64,000 nt of DNA. Origin: Auriscalpium vulgare (taxonomy: Eukaryota > Basidiomycota > Agaricomycetes > Russulales > Auriscalpiaceae). The first letter of the stretch is position 1. Each line of letters starts with the position of its first letter. The DNA is taken from contig JAHBBC010000017.1 of assembly GCA_019915015.1 (NCBI GenBank), positions 310,001 to 374,000 of the forward strand, given 5' to 3'. Of this stretch, positions 60,781 to 64,000 are shown one piece after another. Position numbers and translations under genes: made by a program. The notes beneath the pieces were generated by a model. That model saw only the letters and a program-made list of their open reading frames with translations. It did no database searches and was not told where the DNA came from.

Positions 60781-63700
60781 ATGATGTATGTAAGCAGACA
60801 CGCCTGTGGCTTTCCCGCCAATTGCCGAGGCGGCGACTTCGCGTCAGCCATCCTCCGCCCAATCCTCTTCGCTCGCCGCCTTCATCCTCGCCGACAGTTT
60901 GCATGTGCCATACGACACAATGGGAGGATCCTCTGAGCTGGCCAACTGGAATGGCGCACGAACAAGTCGTCAAGATGACACAAGACCGCAGAGCATACAA
61001 TCAGTAGTATTGGCGAACGCTGACTCTACGGGCTCCGCTAGCGACGCGATGCTGGTCGCAGAAGTGGGAGGGGACGTGCAGAAAAACTGTTCAGACGACA
61101 ATCGAGTGCGTAAACTGCTTTTTCACTGACTTTCCGCGAGTGTAATCGTGTCTTCAGGTCCAATTGTTCTCGCGTTCCGCTCGCGCCCAGTCGCAGCCCG
61201 CCGGAGCCGCTTCTGCTTCCACCTCACCACCCCGCCCGAATTATCTCGATCATCATTACTCGCTAAAGGTGGAGTCAGCTGTATCCGAACACCAGGACGT
61301 CCCCGAGCGTAGTATCCCAACATCCCCCTCTCCCTACCATACAAGCACGCAGCCTATCAACACGAATCTATCTCCCGTGCCGGATGTATCCCGCACTAGC
61401 GCGCTCTTATCCACGGAAGATCTTGGCGAATTGCGTGTGCGCAGTCGCAGCCCACCAAATAGCTCGCGTACAAGTGAGGCTGATGTCACGCAGCTGCGTA
61501 CTGCGAAGGAACCGTCTCAAGTATGTGTCTTGACGTCTCTGTTTGCACTTCGTTCAAACTGACGCGTCGAGTGCAGTCCTCACTGCCAATCACGCCGAAA
61601 GCCAACTCTCCGACTCCGCTCTTCCTGCCTAGCGCGTCGCCGTTGACGCCGCCCCCTAACCATCCCATCTCATCGTTTCCGACACCACACAAACTATACC
61701 ATGGCCGCGCGTCTTCGCCGATATCCATTTCCTCGTCTTCTCCGACCCCTCCTTCCGCCTCGAAACCATGCAGGGCCCGCGCTTCCATACCGCCGAGAGC
61801 ACGTGTCGTACCAGCTCATCGTGCATACGTCGCTATTCCCACACTTCCAGGGCATAGTTCCAGATCGTCATATGCCCCTCTCATGGACCGTCCGGTTCCC
61901 TCTCGTGGTCGTGTGGCCGACAACACTGGTACAAATTCTCTTGCGAGATTGATGCAAGCCGCTTTTCATCAAAACACCGGGCCGGCTGCCGGGCCGTCTC
62001 GCGCTATGAGAACAGTGACAAAACGCCGACGAGTTCAGTCGGATTCCGAGGAGTCTGTGACGCTGGAGAAGAAGAGGCCCCGGCTCTCGTACAAAACGCC
62101 GCGCGTCAACGCTGTTGCAGGGCCCTCGCGCACGAAACCAGAGCCTGTGGCTTCATCCTCTTGGTTGCCGGACGAAGGCTTCATCCCCCTGCTTGGCCTA
62201 AGCGAGCCATCGCGTCGCGACATGTCGACAGGCGCATTATCTGTTGTTATGAGGCATGTGGATCTCTACTTGTCCGCTCCGCGGAAGCGGTCGTCTGTCT
62301 GGTTTAGTCGCAAAACCATCGCCTATTCTGCCGAGGAGTGTTGGACGCCTTCTTCGGAGGCGGATCCCAAAGGCAAGCGGAGGCAGATCAACGATAGTGA
62401 AGATTCTGCAGTCACCCATGATGCGCCGCAGTTGATCCCGTTGAAACGCCCTGCTTCGCCATCTCAGCCGGCGCCAACACCGGCCAAGAAGCAAGCGCTT
62501 ATTGCACCTAGCCCCAGTCACGAAGAACCGTCGCAAGGACAGGGGGATTTCGAGCTACCACCAAGCATGCCTTCGCCCGTCTCGGCGAATCGGTTCCCTG
62601 ATGCAATACGCCCACACCATCTGACATCTGCGTATCAGCTCTCTTATCCCCACGACCGGCACCCCGACGGCCCTATGCTCGGTTTTGTCAGCTTCGATGG
62701 CGATGATAGCGAGCTTTCCGTTCACATGGGCCGCGCTGATCTGGGCCGCGACGACTCTGGCATGGGCGACGACATGCATTTGGTACCAGGCGACCCAATG
62801 GCTTTCGATGGTGACCGCGGCTTACCCTGGGACCAGAGCCTCATGTTTGCTCCTGCCGTGGGAATGTCGTTGGAGGACGGGCATGGGCATGGTGGAACGA
62901 TCGACATGTTGATGCTCGACGACGGCGACGTGATACAGCGCGACATGCTGCCTGCTATTGATCCAGTGACGTCGCCTCCGCCAACGACTTCTCCGTCGGA
63001 TGAGTATCAGAGGCAGACAAGTCCGTCCAGTCGCGAGACCTCGCCGGATGAACCCCTTGCCGCCCTCGTCAAATCCAGGCCAGTCGACGTGGCGGCAATT
63101 TCAAACGGGCCGCCGAAGCGACATCCGCCGAAAAGCTACCCTCGACAAGAGCAAGACCAAAGCGAACCTGAGGCGGGCCCGTCCACTCTCATCCGTACCT
63201 CCCAGACTCTCGAAGAGCCCAACAGTGCGGTGACTACTCCGATCGAGCTGCTTGCTGACGACGAAGATGACGACGACTATGACCCCCGAGCCTCCTACGG
63301 TCCGCGAACCACTAAACGTCGACGTAAGAGCTCAGCCAAGGCTCTGCTGTTGCAGGAAGAAGCTGCGCTTCGAAGCAAGCGAGTCGCCCATGATCTTGAC
63401 GAAACATTTTGTCACCACTGTCGACGCTCGACGAAGCTACTGAAGATGGACTGCGCGAACGTGCGCCCGAAGACAGGATCATGTGGCAAGCGCTTCTGCA
63501 TCAACTGTATAGAAAAACGGTACGTCCGTCAGTTCCTGAAGCATTGCAGTATCCCTGAACGTGCTCGCAGGTATCCGGAGATCGCATTTGACCATTCAAT
63601 GTCGGATTTCATCTGCCCCGCCTGCTCAGACACTTGCCGGTGCACGGTGTGCTCCAAGAAACGCGGTGAAGAATATGTATACGAACGTCCACGCAAGCAT

Positions 63701-64000
63701 ATGCAATTGGACCTTGGTAGCGATCAGAAGCACACAGAAAAGGCTCCCATGGCTGCTATCGCGAGCTCATCTTCCGCGCCTTTGCGCGTTGTCGCGCCGA
63801 AGACGGGCGCCTTCTCCGTGGACACGACGCTGCACAAGGGCCAGTATTGGGGTGCTGTCTTTTCGATCACGGGCCAGCCACTCGGGATGGCGTATGCGGA
63901 GGACGACGAAAATCTCAGGCTCACGGCGACGGCACCGCCTCTAGTACAGGGCCCCGACGGGCTACCATATCTGCAGCTGCCGCCGACATCCTTGGTAGGG
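60781..64000 (+). CDS. CDCA7-like 4CXXC zinc-finger protein, 3' end beyond window
   Basis: The C-terminal part seen here has the zf-4CXXC_R1 domain of CDCA7-type proteins, which work with HELLS-type remodellers in DNA methylation and heterochromatin in animals and many fungi. At 63407-63654, across intron 63520-63570, eleven cysteines occur in family order: FCHHC, MDC, GSCGKRFCINC, FICPAC, DTCRCTVC. Before it lie about 800 residues of Ser/Pro-rich, basic and acidic disorder (KKRPRLSYKTPR, LLADDEDDDDYD, TTKRRRKSS). Other introns: 61106-61157 and 61521-61576. The start is uncertain: ATG at 60781 would need a 40-bp intron (60790-60829); otherwise ATG at 60920. Element Y ends 30 bp upstream. Nuclear protein; role inferred from the domain. 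The reading frame is still open at the last base of the window. Confidence 0.5.

Overview
The window looks like nuclear DNA of an Agaricomycete, most likely a wood-decay polypore. Genes are broken by many introns of about 48-65 bp with GT-AG ends and CTRAY-like branch points. Leaders are CT-rich. There is an AA9 lytic polysaccharide monooxygenase, a secreted GH31 glucosidase, F-box proteins and lineage-expanded orphan families of the kind common in Polyporales. No rRNA, tRNA, CRISPR array or bacterial-type signal was seen. Species assignment is inference.

Layout. 0-12 kb: two copies of a multi-pass membrane protein (33-1685 on minus, 10538-12141 on plus), each carrying a frame-breaking deletion, flank an LRR-like orphan (4598-6493) and an F-box protein (8444-9594). 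A dispersed non-coding repeat is found at 1808-2280 and 7268-7613. 12.8-16.8 kb: GH31 alpha-glucosidase. 18.1-19.6 kb: nucleosome assembly protein NAP1. 20.1-26.6 kb: tandem pair of secreted beta-rich cell-surface proteins. 27.6-30.0 kb: a Sae2/CtIP/Ctp1-type DNA-end-resection factor. 33.2-34.9 kb: Zn2Cys6 regulator. 37.7-39.1 kb: AA9 LPMO. 39.8-41.3 kb: short-form tRNase Z. 54.2-55.9 kb: a second F-box protein. 60.8-64 kb: a CDCA7-like 4CXXC zinc-finger protein cut by the window edge.

Five paralogous NAD(P)H-dependent extended SDR reductases lie between 30.4 and 53.7 kb. Two (30417-31740 and 41446-42793) form one subgroup. Three (44642-46005, 50726-52081, 52323-53712) form another.

The most unusual content is a pair of previously unrecognised-looking DNA elements, here called X (46334-50366) and Y (56236-60751). 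Both are bounded by inverted CATCAGCAAAA termini with matching dinucleotides outside (AC for X, TA for Y). Both share a roughly 500-bp internal module holding a TATA box and a leftward series of tiny exons and introns with conserved boundaries. Their remaining contents differ; Y carries broken host-gene pieces including an alanine aminotransferase fragment. X splits the SDR array, and Y ends about 30 bp in front of the CDCA7-like gene. No transposase was recognised, so they look non-autonomous and cargo-carrying.
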